A DNA stretch of 64,000 nt from Tubulanus polymorphus (Eukaryota; Nemertea; Palaeonemertea; Tubulaniformes; Tubulanidae): positions 13,257,263 to 13,321,262 of the forward strand of contig NC_134028.1 of assembly GCF_964204645.1 (NCBI RefSeq), read 5' to 3'. The notes beneath the pieces are model-generated. The model was not told where the DNA came from. It saw only the letters and a list, made by a program, of their open reading frames with translations, and searched no databases. The position numbers and the translations under genes were made by a program. How positions within the stretch are numbered: the first letter of the stretch is position 1; the number at the start of each line of letters is the position of its first letter. This document shows, in pieces, positions 12,017 to 23,322 of the stretch.

Positions 12017-12147
12017 CTAAATGTAGCATCAAGTTGTTGGGCAGCAGTTCCAGCAGCAATATATACAGGATGTTGAGTGGCTGGAGACCAGGCTATATTA
12101 GCCGTCCTTCTAATTTCTTTAACTCTCATAATAGGGCTTCCTCTATC
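12017..12147 (-). CDS. sec31: SEC31 start-codon exon (COPII coat protein Sec31, residues 1-37)
   Basis: Sec31 forms the outer cage of COPII vesicles that carry cargo from ER to Golgi; its N-terminus is a seven-bladed WD40 propeller. On the minus strand a pyrimidine-rich acceptor (TTTTCCTAG) precedes an exon that begins in 5' UTR. The ATG at 12129-12127 opens MRVKEIRRTANIAWSPATQ, then PVYIAAGTAAQQLDATF; WSPA, AAGT and QQLDATF are hallmarks of the Sec31 N-terminus. The exon ends TTT AG with donor GTGAGT at 12016-12012. The AG joins to the T of the next exon to make serine, giving the family's ATFSTNA. The acceptor before the start codon shows that at least one noncoding 5' exon lies at higher coordinates. 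No lesion is seen. Confidence 0.93.
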
Positions 12148-12249
12148 CTAGGAAAATAAAAATTATAATTTGATGAAAATTTAAATCAGTTAAATATATT
12201 GGCACATTTGCATTTTTGGTGAAACGCATGACGAACTGATATTTTCAAT

Positions 12250-12360
12250 ATCAAACACCCCATGCTGAATACAGTTAACAAAGTGCTTGACGTATCGGCC
12301 CCACTCCGCGCGGTTGCGCCAACACGCGGGATTTACGCGAAGCAGCAAACACAAACATGG
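12250..12360 (-). promoter_or_regulatory. Possible SEC31 5' region (CpG-rich)
   Basis: A short GC- and CpG-rich stretch (12290-12335, GCGCGGTTGCGCC, ACACGCGGG, TTTACGCG) in otherwise AT-rich DNA, about 150 bp upstream of the SEC31 start-codon exon. It could hold the noncoding first exon or promoter. No TATA box or clear donor site was identified, so this is only suggestive. Confidence 0.25.
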
Positions 12361-12739
12361 CCACTCTCTCAATTTTCAATGATAGATATCGTGTGTGCAT
12401 TTCAATTATTTCGGCTGTTAGGGTTTTAAGGCACAATATAAGTTGATGATGTGATATGGCGATGTTAATTAATGATAATACCGCAGTGAAGCTAGTCACG
12501 AACGGTGCCGATTGAGTGTACAGCTGCCAAAACACTGAAATGTGCGTAGTTGCGTAACTATTTGCGGTGAATTGCAGACGAAACATGAAGCCTTAACGGC
12601 CGTTTAAAAAAAATTATACCAATCGCAATTGTAAAATAAAAATGAGATAGAACCTAAGTAACTATTCTGGCCATTTCTAAAATGTTATTACTAACTTTTA
12701 GTCAGTGCCGAACGTTTAGTTTTCCAATAATAATGAGGG
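12361..12739. other. Unassigned
   Basis: Open frames on both strands around 12275-12586 have no family resemblance. Nothing else seen. Confidence 0.35.
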
Positions 12740-13130
12740 GTGGTAGGTAGTCATGCAGTCAAGTCATCATTTATTACACGTTACTTCCGTGTTGTTGAAA
12801 ATCTCGCGAGTCCTGGACCAAACCCCATTGAACAAAGTGATCTGTGTGCTGGCCACAAATGCACACAGATCAGACTACACTACCCGTTACACACTCCAGT
12901 ACCCACAGCTTTCATATATCCATCCAAATATTTAGAGTGTCTTTCTTCCTGGATCAGAAGATGTATCTGGGGTAGATACATGTATAAACCAAACATGAAG
13001 ACAATCCATACATGCATCTTCAAAACGTACCACAATAACTGGATTCCGTCTACAATTCAACGCCCCTGGTGACCACATAGAATAACTAATGACTTTGACC
13101 CTCACCACAATCATCCTGGTTGACTGCAAA
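12740..13130 (+). mobile_element. Fragment of the 154-bp-monomer element
   Basis: GATACATGTATAAACC, CATCTTCAAAACGTACC and AATAACTGGATTCCGTCTA at 12965-13050 match the right part of the copy at 41060-41170. AACGCCCCTGGTGACCACAT at 13060 matches the monomer start. Arrangement is scrambled relative to the full copy. Confidence 0.7.
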
Positions 13131-13149
13131 ACCTAAGTCGCGCACTAAA

Positions 13150-15079
13150 TCTAGAGCATATCTGGGGGAGGTCTCCTTCGGAAGGGAAGGCGATACCCAG
13201 CAGAGACGGTGCGTGTCTCCCAGGTATCGCCTAAGACGGCGTTCCAGTGGGAAGCATAATAACTGAGGCACGGACCCACTGGACGGTAACCTTCATTTAC
13301 CTTTTGCCTGTTTGCGAAAGGGCTGGCCCTTTTTGGGCCTTTGCTCTTGATTTGCCCAGCCAGACTGCTTGTACTGAGAGGAGCGGTTGGCACCCTCCTG
13401 AAGCGTTACAACAATTGACTGACGGGTAGAGGAGGAAGACTTCTGAGTAGATTCCTGCTTTTTCGAAATGCGATAAGGGCCGGTCTCTGTTGGGTCTCCT
13501 TGAGCTTCTGGGCTTTATGCGCAGCCGGGCCGCGTCATCCGGAGAACAAACGGCTGGAGAGACCTAGCAAGGCTCTGTACAGTCTGTTTTACCGAAACCG
13601 GTAGCTTGGTTTCTTTTAATAAAGAATGTCCGGCTATCAAGGCTAGGTTCGCCTGTCGCCCAACAGCGACCGGGACCTGGTGGCAAATGGACTTTGCCGA
13701 TGACTGCAGAAGCAGATCTAATGTGGCTACACCGTCGGTGGCCTGCGTCTAAGTCTGGGCTGGGTGACGCGAGCTGAGTCTTGGCGGCCGCTAGATCCCC
13801 GTGCATCGCCACTAGGGCGATGTCTTGGAACGATCCTATTTGACACATGCTTTCGGCTAACGACTGCATGGCCGCCATGGCCTGTTTTGGCATGGAATAG
13901 TGAGCCGGGTGCACGACGGTATGCCTAGGGTGGATGCGTCGGTGTCGATGACACTGTTCGGCTTAAAGGAAGCACCAGGAGTCGCATAATAACGCGATCT
14001 AAACCTAGTTATAGGTGGCTCTAGGCAGGATATTGTACAAGGACAGGCTGTACAGCTGACGGGTCCTCCAGTTGATGAAAAATCTGGGAGGCTACACCCC
14101 TAGGCTGCGATACCTTAGGTTTAGGTATCGAACCCTGGTATTACAAGAAAATATCTCTTATTAGTTCCGAGAAAGGGCATGTCTCCCGCCGTCAACACCT
14201 CAGTTGCGACTGAAGGGACCGGTGAGACCGCCCTTCTACTACGAGGGAGACTGACCTCCAGCTGCACAGGGTCCGGTGTCTGCTTTTCAGTCAATTGAGA
14301 CAGCACCTGTGAAGGCCCAGGGGGGAGCCAGCTACTGGGGTCTCCTCATCAAAATCGTTGTCTCGATCGAGCCCTAACTCGTGGGAGAAATCCTCCTCGG
14401 AGACCGGAGGATTATCTAACACCCCTTGTTTCGAGTGCAGAGACCGCAATTCCGCCAGGAACAGACATCTGAAGCTTAATAGCCGCTAACACCGATGACA
14501 TATCTTCGGAGGATGACGGTTGGCACGACGCCGAACGCACTATAGGTGAGCGTGAACAGGATTGATAGCGAGGTACTGGAGACGAGTGCCTTATACGATA
14601 CCTCTCATAATCCCTGTACATTTGGGCACGGGTGAGAGATGCCCAATTGGGCAAACGGGAACGTTTGCACCTATGGGTGATCGGGACCGGGGGATTTCCC
14701 GGGGCTGAGCCGGCACTTGGTCGACCGATTTTCTGTTGCCAGGAACTGGCTGCTCCTAGGTAACGACAGGATTCTGTGAGCTTGTAGGTCTGACCGGGAC
14801 CAATGGAGCCATAGAAACCTCCGAAGCAACAGACATGTCTGCTGCTTTAGACTTCGATTTAAGCGAAACGTAGGAGCAGGATTTGTTCGCCGGTTTCCAG
14901 GTGGACTCCTCCCAACCCTAGAAAACCGAACATCTAACTGATCTTGAACAAGCAGATCCTTTCTGAGTAGAACGACATTTTTGGCAGGTGGGGTGCAAGT
15001 CCCAGATGCCTAAAAATTCGGTGCATGTGGCACCCGAACACCGCTTCTGACCCTTTGGTACAGAAACACCGTTTGACAT
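13150..15079 (-). pseudogene. DIRS-like retrotransposon relic: Gag and start of reverse transcriptase
   Basis: On the minus strand a Met at 15079 opens MSNGVSVPKGQKRCSG with a Cys/His cluster (C..C..FL...DLHPTCQKC...C), the layout of DIRS-type Gag N-termini. Low-complexity Ser/Pro-rich sequence follows. At 13914-13564 comes a helical Gag C-terminal block (HYSMPKQAMAAMQSLAESM, then AMHGDLAAAKTQLASPSPDL). At 13340-13160 the text reads LSYYASHWNAVLGDTWETRT then VSAGYRLPF, the GGRL-W-GY-IPF entry segment of DIRS reverse transcriptases. Several stops and frameshifts break Gag. RT is cut off after about 60 residues, and no tyrosine recombinase or RNase H is present. DIRS elements integrate by tyrosine recombinase, so no LTRs or target duplications are expected. 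Confidence 0.72.
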
Positions 15080-16025
15080 TTTACTGAAATTTAAGTACAC
15101 TTTTAATACAGATATAAAACGAAGTGCAAAAATCATACATTTATATCTATTAATACGGAATCGATTAAATCGAACGACAAATTACACCACGAGATATAAA
15201 ACAGAACTTAGGCCTACGGACAACCCAGAGGGGAGTAGTGTGTACTGATAAAATTGAGCTTATAACGATCATGAGCGACTGGAGAAGGAAGGGATCAATC
15301 GATAAATCTAAATTTTCCAAATTCAGAATTCATGAAAAGAACTCTCACCGAGAGCTGACTGAACAATCAACGATTCCCCACTGTTGTCCTTCTATTGTCA
15401 CCATACAAAGGTCCACACACAAACGTCTATAGGGTTGATTTAACTCGATTTTCCTACCACACAAAGAAGGAAGACAACGCGGGTCCCCTCCAGTGAAAAA
15501 AGATGGCGGTTTCAGGTGGAGGGCGCCACCGCTCGGTCTCAAAGTCGTTAATTCCTGGCGGGTTTTCCGGCCAAGCTAGTTTTGGCTATGTATGTTTTAC
15601 AGGGAATGTATTGACGGGAATATCACTGTTTCAGACCCAGAATGTCATCTGGAATTCAAAACAGCTTTTTATTTTATGATATCTTACTGGAAAGTAGATT
15701 TTTAGCCTGGATTTTGTCTCAAGATTATCACGATCGTTTAATAAATTGCCCATGGGCAAAGTGTGGTTTACCTTGAAAGCTAGAGGTTGTTTGGAATAAG
15801 GGCATTGCTTGAAAAATCTTTTTAATTCATGACTTCAAAGTTCCACAAGTTTATATTGTATTTTATCTTACTTAAAGAATTATTTTGTAGTCAAATAAGC
15901 ACAAAGATATACATTTGGTTACGGTCCACGTCCAAAAGTTTGTAGGGTACAGGTAGGCGCGGCAGGGAAACTATTTTATATTTTCAAAAAAAAAATATGT
16001 TTCACAATATAAAAAAATATTCAAA
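15080..16025. other. Spacer with a partial foldback-element arm
   Basis: 15640-15735 (TTTTATTTTATGATATCTTAC, then AAGTAGATTTTTAGCCTGG, then TTTTGTCTCAAGATTATCACGA) matches the arms of the inverted-repeat element at 19975-20405. The rest is unassigned. Confidence 0.5.
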
Positions 16026-16028
16026 TAA

Positions 16029-17157
16029 GGCCCAAAATAATTGTCTGTTTGCTATAACACAGACTCAACTTTTCAGGATGAGTCGGTAGGTAGGTAGAAA
16101 TTTTTTTGCAAAAAAAAACCAAATTTATCACCTTTTTACATGGAAACAATATCGCAAAAATCATCTACGTTGTGCACGGGAAATTTGTCTAATAGCGTAG
16201 ATTTCGAGAATTAATCTAAAATTATAAGTTCGTTCAGAGCGTCATCTAGGCCTATGTGTTAAAAATGATACAGTACATTGAATACCGTAAAAACCGGCGT
16301 ATAAGTCGAGTTTTTAACCCTTGATTTTACCACTTAATTATTGACCTCGACTTATACGCCGAGTACAGTTTTCTACTAAGTATTTTCAGGTCACAAGAAA
16401 TATTGATTCTACCAGACAAAAAAGACACTGTTCATCTTCTCACTGCTATAACAGTTTGAATAATTATTCATGATAAATAAATTTATTTAATGAAAAAAAA
16501 CTTCTTTCATTTTGACACAGCTTCATTTAAAACGATGTATTCATATATGCGCGCTCATAGCAGCGCTTAATACATTAGGCTATATATAGCGTGTGACTCA
16601 CACTACTGTATCACTGTATGGTAGTGTATTATACCTGAGTGTGTGTGTAACAGTCTATTGATTAACGCACTGCAGCAATCAGGCTGACGCGTGGTGCACA
16701 TCGTTATCAAAACAAACTATTTAATATGATACAAGTAATTATTCTTCTAAGAGAAGGGACTCTACTTATAAGCCGGATATATGTTAAAATCATGAAATGT
16801 AGGTCTAAAAATCGACCTCGACTTATACGCTGCGTAGACTTATACGCCGGTTTTGACGGTATGTGCGCGCTTTTACGTTACCAGCTTTAATATAGTCACT
16901 ATTAGAATGAATGGCAGCTTATTGGAACACTGCCAGTTTCCTGGAAAACGTAAACTAGGCCACATGTCAAGGCATGTTGTCACACGATGCACACTTGAAT
17001 TCAAACATACGTTGCTCATAGTCGGCAGTGTGTCGGTCGGCCGTTTTTATCAAAAATAAAATCTATTTCAATGAATCCCAGAAAAAAGTTTACACTCGGT
17101 ACCTTTGAAGTCGGGTTGGTCGGGTTACGGCAAACAGATCATTATTTTGGGATGGCC
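16029..17157. mobile_element. PIF/Harbinger-like MITE, copy A, interrupted by another element
   Basis: Left end GGCCCAAAATAATTGTCTGTTT and right end (as reverse complement) GGCCATCCCAAAATAATGATCTGTTT form terminal inverted repeats. Each is flanked by TAA (16026-16028 and 17158-17160), the 3-bp TWA target duplication typical of PIF/Harbinger. Body and right half align with copy B at 18799-19271. A separate 575-bp element sits at 16285-16859. No transposase is present, so it is nonautonomous. Confidence 0.75.
16285..16859. mobile_element. 575-bp inverted-repeat element with TA target duplication, nested in copy A
   Basis: Begins CCGTAAAAACCGGCGTATAA and ends in its inverted repeat TTATACGCCGGTTTTGACGG, over 20 bp with one mismatch. 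TA lies on each side (16283-16284, 16860-16861). Copy B of the host MITE has the uninterrupted sequence at the same place (AATATATGCACGC against AATA...TATGTGCGCGC), so the boundaries are firm. Subterminal TCGACTTATACG repeats at about 16344 and 16816 may be transposase sites. TA duplication fits the Tc1/mariner (pogo) superfamily. No coding capacity. Confidence 0.85.
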
Positions 17158-17160
17158 TAA

Positions 17161-18515
17161 AATTCATATGATGTCACATAGGCCTATCAGAGAGTGGCTG
17201 AATATTGGGTCTTGGAAACCTCTTCCAATGTTGGTCACGGAAGCTAAAATACCGGTACAGAAGAAATCGGCTATTAGATCGTTTTAAATTCTGGAATTTA
17301 CCACTACAATATTCAGACAACGACAGACCTTATAGTTTGCTGCTTAGTATTTTCAGGTCACAAGAAATTACAATTTAGGCCTATTACAAATTCTATCGAA
17401 CAGAAAACACAGTGCTCATCTTCTGCTACGATTATTCAGCCTTTTTTCATGTCAAATGTGCACGCGTTACAGCATCACCCTTAGTAGTGTACTGTACAAG
17501 CTAGTGTGTGTGGTATAGCACTCTGCGTGCATGTGGAGGCCTCGTGTAAGTGAATATTCGCTTACACTTCAATGTCAATCAAAACAATCACCGGGTATTA
17601 AAATGAAACAATATCATGGCAGATGAGTGAAATAATTACATCCTCACCAGCAATGAGCAATTGAAATCGGCACGTACGTATACGGCACCTAGTCCAATGA
17701 AACGTACGCCATTCTATGGCTTTCCCATAATTATTTTAGTAGCGCCGGAATTCCCCGTATATCCCAAAAACAGCCAATCACATTCGCTCGTAGAGACGAC
17801 GCCCCCCAATCGAGGTCATTGCAATTTTATACGCGAGAGCTAAGAATTTTCCTGCCAAAAACAGTTTTTCGTAGAATTTTAACTCAGTTGACCATGTCAT
17901 CGACGGAGGTTCGCCATGTCTTCAATCGCATCGATTATACGTTGTTTAAGCCACGAACCAATGAAACAAATGCTCACATAAAAAAGTACTGCGATTTTAC
18001 ATGAATTGGCTCAATGCCAACATCATATCGCTGACAAAGGTAAACCAAAAAGGTCAATGCTACCACCAATATGTCCACGAAATGTGGCACAATCTGGGTA
18101 AGTCAATCCGTGGTTGACGATGAACTTGATAAATTAGCCCAACATAAGGTAGCGTAAAGGATGCAGTTTTAAGTCAGATCAATTTTCATAAACATGTACT
18201 TAAGTCAAAAGGTCCAAAAGAGTGTTTTTACCAGTCACAGACTGTTAATGGTCAACTTTAAAGCAAAACTCGAAACTTAGTGAGCTGAAACTGGCTGATT
18301 AAGCCATAAACGACTGTGAAAGTTTCAAAACTGAGTGGCTGATAAAATGGCTGATTCTGCCGTTATTGGCAGAAAACGCCGAAATAGGCAGAATAAGCCG
18401 TTTTTGGAAAGTGTTCCTGACTGATAACAGTGGTGGTAATTATTTAGATGGCGGGTTGATATAAGTTGTGTAAACGACCTACTGTCTGTCACACCTGCTC
18501 TCCGTGCGATGTTTT
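17161..18515. other. Unassigned, with short dispersed-repeat pieces
   Basis: CTTAGTATTTTCAGGTCACA at 17342 and CAGTGCTCATCTTCT at 17411 echo the interior of the 575-bp element (16377, 16430), so a relative may have decayed here. 18455-18510 (minus strand) encodes NIARRAGV, matching the LINE fragment at 29389. No gene recognised. Confidence 0.45.
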
Positions 18516-19743
18516 CAGGGTTCATTGTCTCAAGCTCAGGTGAAATTCAAGCCATTTCAAGCTAGATTTATACTATTTTCAAGCTATTTTTAAGGCACGT
18601 TGGAAGCAATTTTCGACAGTCGCAGCCAATTTGCCTATTTCTAACAGGTTCGTATAAAAATGTTTAAAAAAGGTAAAATTTTGATTCCAGTGGAACCTCA
18701 GAGTTGATACGATTCTGTTTGAGATGAAACCCGTTTATCACAATGATTTTCAGCATTTCCTAGCTTAGATATTCATATCAATCAAGATTTGGATATTAGG
18801 CCATCCCAAATTAATTTTCTGTTTTGCCGTTACACCTACTAAAATTTTTGGGATAAGTCAGTAGGAAGGAAGAATCATTTTTTTTTGCAAAATTTTGGGG
18901 CAAAAAAAACAACAAATTTATTATCACCTCTTTTAGTGGAAATAATATCCCAAATCTGCATTCCAAATGAAACAGTAGACTTAATATATGCACGCTATAA
19001 CATTACCAGCTTTAATATAGTCACTAAGAATGAATGGCAGCTTATTAGAACACTGCCAGTTTTTTGGAAAACTTCAACTATAGTCGAGGCATGTTTTCAC
19101 ACAATGCACACTTAACTTCAAACATACATAGCTCATACATCGGCAGTGGGTTGGCCATTTGTATCAAAAATAAAATTTATTTCAATGAATCCAAGAAAAA
19201 AGTTTCCACTTGGTACCTTTGAAGTCGGGTAGGTCGGGTGACGGCAAACAGACCATTATTTTTGGATGGCCTAATACGAAATTTAAAATGTTCAATGACT
19301 TTGACTAGGTCGCGGTGCCTTCAACATGGCTCTCACACCTGGTGTGGGATTTCAATGCCATTTTACATCAATGCTCGATAACATGCATGACTGAAATTTC
19401 CCCATATGTTCAAGTCTCCAGACACCGGAGAGTTTCACCATAAGTCGCAGTGCAAGTGAGTCTCGCGATTTAATACAATTCAATTAATTTCTTTATGGAT
19501 GCCACAAACATGATGCACGCATAGAAACGACTCAAGAACATATTCTGTCTGCGATTTCATCGAAAAAAATTCGCGAAGAAGAAAATTTGTGATAATCAAA
19601 CATTTCAAGCCATATCTTTTTATTTCAAGTCTAAAATAATTATTTCAAGCTTTCGATCTATTTTCAAGCTGTTTTCAAGCGCTTGAGTAGTATTTCTCAA
19701 ATTCAAGCCATTTCAAGCTTTTCAAGCACCGCGACGAACCCTG
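18516..19743. mobile_element. 1.2-kb element with CAGGGTTC ends and TTCAAGC repeats, flanked by GTTTT
   Basis: Left end CAGGGTTCAT and right end CGAACCCTG form an 8-bp inverted repeat. GTTTT is duplicated on both sides (18511-18515, 19744-19748). Both arms are rich in TTCAAGC/TTTCAAGCC (18525-18600 and 19600-19730). The flanking sequence matches the minus strand of 29340-29412, where the gap is closed. The PIF-like MITE copy B is nested inside. The CAGGG ends recall hAT elements, but those make 8-bp duplications, so the superfamily is open. Confidence 0.72.
18799..19271. mobile_element. PIF/Harbinger-like MITE, copy B
   Basis: 473 bp bounded by GGCCATCCCAAATTAAT and its inverted match ending TTTTTGGATGGCC, with TTA on the left and TAA on the right. 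Alignable with copy A throughout (ACCAGCTTTAATATAGTCACT, CACTGCCAGTTTTTTGGAAA, GGTACCTTTGAAGTCGGGT). It is uninterrupted and serves as the empty-site reference for the element nested in copy A. Confidence 0.8.
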
Positions 19744-19748
19744 GTTTT

Positions 19749-19850
19749 AGTCCGTAATTTCGTTAATAATCAGTTGATCTGCGAATATTATGCATCAATT
19801 TGTTCAGTAAGGAATTTGCATAAATTTGTTTGTTCGGGCTTTTCTGGCCC
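19749..19850 (-). pseudogene. LINE fragment flanking the GTTTT insertion
   Basis: CGTAATTTCGTTAATAATCA, TTATGCATCAATTTGTTCAG and TAAGGAATTTGCAT match the reverse complement of 29309-29392, part of the LINE-type segment there. Confidence 0.7.
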
Positions 19851-21395
19851 GTCACGTGGCACCACCTGCTGTAATTTGGGTAAAAGTGCAGATCCGCACC
19901 TCTCTTGATTGACCTATCTACTGAATTACAAATCACTGTTCTAACTTCAGAATGTCTCACAGAATCAAATGCAGTGATTTATTTTATGATATCTCTTCTA
20001 GAAAGCAGATTTTTGGCCCGGTTTTTATCTCAGCATCTTGACGTTCTTTCGATAGGACGCCATATTGGATTAGAAAATCTGAAGTGAAGATTTGTCTTAA
20101 GTTATTACTGAAATGATGTGAGGGTAATCAGTACATAAAACTAATCAAATTTTTGTCAACTGTCACTGGGGTTATTAATGCAAACCAAATTTCAAGATAT
20201 CATCGTTGAAATAGACAAGAAATTTATATTTTTCTTCCTCAAAATGAGTGGGTCATGAAATATTGTTTCAGCAAATATTCGAAACAAATCTTCACTTTAG
20301 ATTGACCCATCCAATATGGCGTCTGGTTCAAAAATCATGACGATCTCGAGACAAAATCCAGGCTAAAATGCACTTTCTAGTGTAGATACCATAAAATAAA
20401 CCAGTGTCCTGAATTGTAGTTAGTTACCTAATCGTTGGTGGTAAGCTTTTTATAATCGGATGGGCTTATACCAATGCTAGGGATGACAAGGGCCAAAACA
20501 CGGTTGAAAAAAGTAACACTTCAAAAATATACTTTCTATTCACTTCAGTCCACAATTAGGTAATGGCTTAATTCACAAACTAACACAGGTACCTTTCGAA
20601 ATAATCCAATTTTATGTATGTTTCGAGTGATTAATCAACATTATTTTGAGAAATTAATTAATTTCTCCACAAATTTCGCCAGTGGCCGCCATTTCTCTGT
20701 ATTGCACATGTGGCATGATAAGTCAAGGGGACCTACAAGGATTTATATAAAACTTCCCAGACGAAACGACAACTTTTATTTTTGATGGTTTTCCAACTTA
20801 TATATCAAGTCATCGTGTTTTCCATAATGAATAAGGAAATAATAAATTCTGGTAAAAGAAAAATGTAAATAAGTGTTGATTTCTTAATTTTTTCAATTTC
20901 GTCCTTTCGCTTCGTTAGTTTGTGCTGTTGTCCTGGCCTCAGTCCACAGGTGCCAGCACCTCCAGTAATTTTCAAAATGGCAGCTGTTGACTCGACGGAA
21001 ATTTACTCTCACTTTACGGCCGATTTGCACATGGATTAAGATCGTCAGGTGAGGTGTTATAGGTATCAAACAAACTACGAATCTGTTGTGCGTCGATTAC
21101 AACAAAAATTAGACGGATATCTTAAGAGACAATGAAATGCCAGGCAAATTACTCGTCAGTCAAATTGGCTGACGAAGATTGCATACAAAAATGACCTTCC
21201 CATTCCTGACTGTGGTTTGTGAAAATATCCGATCGTGAAACTAAACCAGAGACAGGTAAATGACTACCTGAATTGCTTATGACATTTTGGGTCTGAATCA
21301 GTGATATCTAATTTAATTGATTGAACCATCTACGAGAGGTGCGGATCTGCACTTTTACCATATTTTGTTATACTAATGAGCAGGTGATGACGTCA
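19851..21395. mobile_element. ~1.5-kb inverted-repeat element with an internal long-arm foldback
   Basis: GGTAAAAGTGCAGATCCGCA with CCTCTC at 19881-19906 recurs inverted at 21333-21360, and the outward flanks (CACCTGCT) also pair. Inside, 19975-20100 and 20282-20405 form arms of about 120 bp (TTTATTTTATGATATCT, TCTAGAAAGCAGATTTTTGG, ACGCCATATTGGATTAGA), a foldback-type MITE. No target duplication could be fixed for either. 20410-21330 has no recognised gene. Confidence 0.55.
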
Positions 21396-21456
21396 CTGTA
21401 ATGTTTCCGAGTGTCCGCGGAGTGGATTTTTAAGCATTAGGCCTACGCAATTGTAC

Positions 21457-21572
21457 AGTCATCCTTATTACCGAGATGACGTATTTTACCGAGATGAAAT
21501 TAAATATAACATATTTATTTATTCCTTATCGATTTCTACCATTGAAATCATATTATATCAGTAATAAATGCC
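21457..21572. mobile_element. Truncated copy of the GTCATCCTTATTACCGAGATG MITE
   Basis: GTCATCCTTATTACCGAGATG then ACGTATTTTACCGAGATGA and TTATTTATTCCTTATCGATTT match the left arm of the element at 25119-25555. The right arm is missing; it abuts the LINE RT fragment. Confidence 0.85.
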
Positions 21573-21905
21573 TGCTGAAATAAATAAATATAGCTGCAAA
21601 GCAGCGATAACGGGTTTTCTGCTGTCTTAGAATCCTGTTCATCGGTGGATTTCGACAAAGCATTTGATAAGGCACAACATCAGCCATTACTAACTAAACA
21701 GGCTATTAGGAAACAGTATCAATGATAGGTCGCCCAAATGGCTCAGCAGTTATCTCTGAACGAAAACTTATAGCCAAAATCAATGGAACGCCTCATCTTG
21801 GAATAAGTCGGTCTAACTAGTGGAGTCACGCTAGGTAGTATCCTAAGTCGTCTACTGTTTAATGTCCTGACAAATGACATACACAGTAATCCAAAATATA
21901 CCGCA
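21573..21905 (+). pseudogene. LINE reverse-transcriptase fragment (copy 1)
   Basis: Starts with the recurring AAATATAGCTGCAAAGCAGC, then encodes VDFDKAFDKAQHQPLL, WLSSYL and, after frameshifts, GVTLGSILSRLLFNVLTNDI. These are the DFxKAFD, WxxxYL and GVxQGSxLxPLLF motifs of non-LTR (Jockey/CR1-like) reverse transcriptases. Only domains around the first catalytic aspartate to motif B are present. Broken by frameshifts. Confidence 0.8.
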
Positions 21906-22192
21906 AATCAATTGTGACAAAGTATTGATGCGAATGACCTATTTAGTTCATCGACCATGTACCGAACACTATTATTGTGCCCCAGCATTTGGGGTATTCT
22001 ACTTGAACCCCAACATTCAATATGTCCACCAGATTCTGGTGATGATAAAGTAATTTTAATTTTTCTGCCAACTTCATTTCTTCTTTCATATTCATCTAAC
22101 ATTAAACATCATTAAGTATGCGTCCCCTTATTGAAATTAGGTTAACCATCTCAATATATCGATGTAACTAGGAAGACCTTATTTAAAATGTC
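21906..22192. other. Unassigned spacer
   Basis: No recognised feature. Confidence 0.4.
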
Positions 22193-23322
22193 GTGATTTT
22201 TATGTCGACTTTTTGCGATATTGTCTCAATAAATTGCCATACGTATCACGACATTTTAGCTAAAGGGGTGATAATTATGTCGACGGTACGAGGTTATGTT
22301 GAGATACAGACGTCGAGATTGGTGAAAGGCGTGATCCGTATAACGATTTATCATGATATTAACACGATATATCGACTTAATTATGTCGATAAATCGCGAT
22401 ATATCACGTTTGTTCGACATAATTTCGTCGTGATAAAAGGTCGCGACGGTTTTGTACGGGTCCCATATATACGGAAGTACGGAAGCGATAAGGGGCCTCG
22501 AGTTGTCGCGTTCCAACTCGACAAAGTCGCCATATTTATGTCGACATATCGCGATATATCGCTTCAAGTCGACATGAAGATGTCGACATATTGTGACGTT
22601 TTGACGACATATTTCGTTTTCTCAACCATTTTCCTCGCAACAATTCGACATATTCATGACGACTTGAAACTCAGTCGTACGGAAGCGATAAAGGGCCTCG
22701 AGATGTCGCGTTCCAACTCGACAAGTCGCCATATTCATGTTGACATACCGCGATATATCGCGTCAATTCGACATCAATATGTCGACATATCGTAATGTTT
22801 TGACGACATATTTCGTTCTCACGACCATTTTCCTCGCGACAAGTCGACATATTCATGACGACTTGAAACTCAGTCGTCATATCACTGGCGTCCTCATCTT
22901 ACATTTAGACATGTCTTCAAATGACGGCTTGTCCTGTGGAAAATGGGCAAAAAAGCGAAATTTGTCGTGAAAATGTCACGATATGTCGCCATATTCATGT
23001 CGACTTGACGCGATATATCGACATAAATATGGTGACTTGTCGAATTTGAACGCGACAACTCGAGGCCCTTTATCACTTCAGTACAGTCGCCATATTACTG
23101 GCGTCCTCATCTTACATTTCAACGTGTCTTCAAATGACGGCTTGCCCCGTGGAAAATGGGCGAGAAAGTGAAATTTGTCGTGAAAACGTCACGATATGTC
23201 GACATATTCATGTCGACTTGATGCGATATATCGCGATATATCGACATAAATATAGTGACTTGTCGAGTTGGAACGCGACAACTCGAGGCCCTTTATCGCT
23301 TTTGACATATAAGCTTCCGTAC
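22193..23322. mobile_element. Foldback-element cluster (TGTCGACATATCGCGATATATCG)
   Basis: GTACGGAAGCGATAAGGGGC at 22477 and TACGGAAGCGATAAAGGGC at 22678 run forward; CCCTTTATCACTTCAGTAC near 23068-23086 and CCCTTTATCGCTTTTGACAT with GCTTCCGTAC near 23290-23322 run inverted. Each arm carries CCTCGAG, GTTCCAACTCGACAAGTCGC and several TCGCGATATATCG/TGTCGACAT palindromes. This is two or more long-armed foldback MITEs overlapping. The overlapping ORFs here are by-products. A clean single copy lies at 57094-57511. Confidence 0.75.

Noticed and set aside
12275-12586. 103-residue ORF (-) and overlapping short frame with Met at about 12357 (+) as a gene sharing the SEC31 promoter
   Set aside because: No family resemblance, no splice or conservation support; likely 5' flanking DNA.
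22193-23171. Frames of 60-200 residues with repeated CRHKYGDL/STYRDIS text
   Set aside because: By-products of the foldback palindromes TCGCGATATATCG and TGTCGACAT; both strands are equally open.
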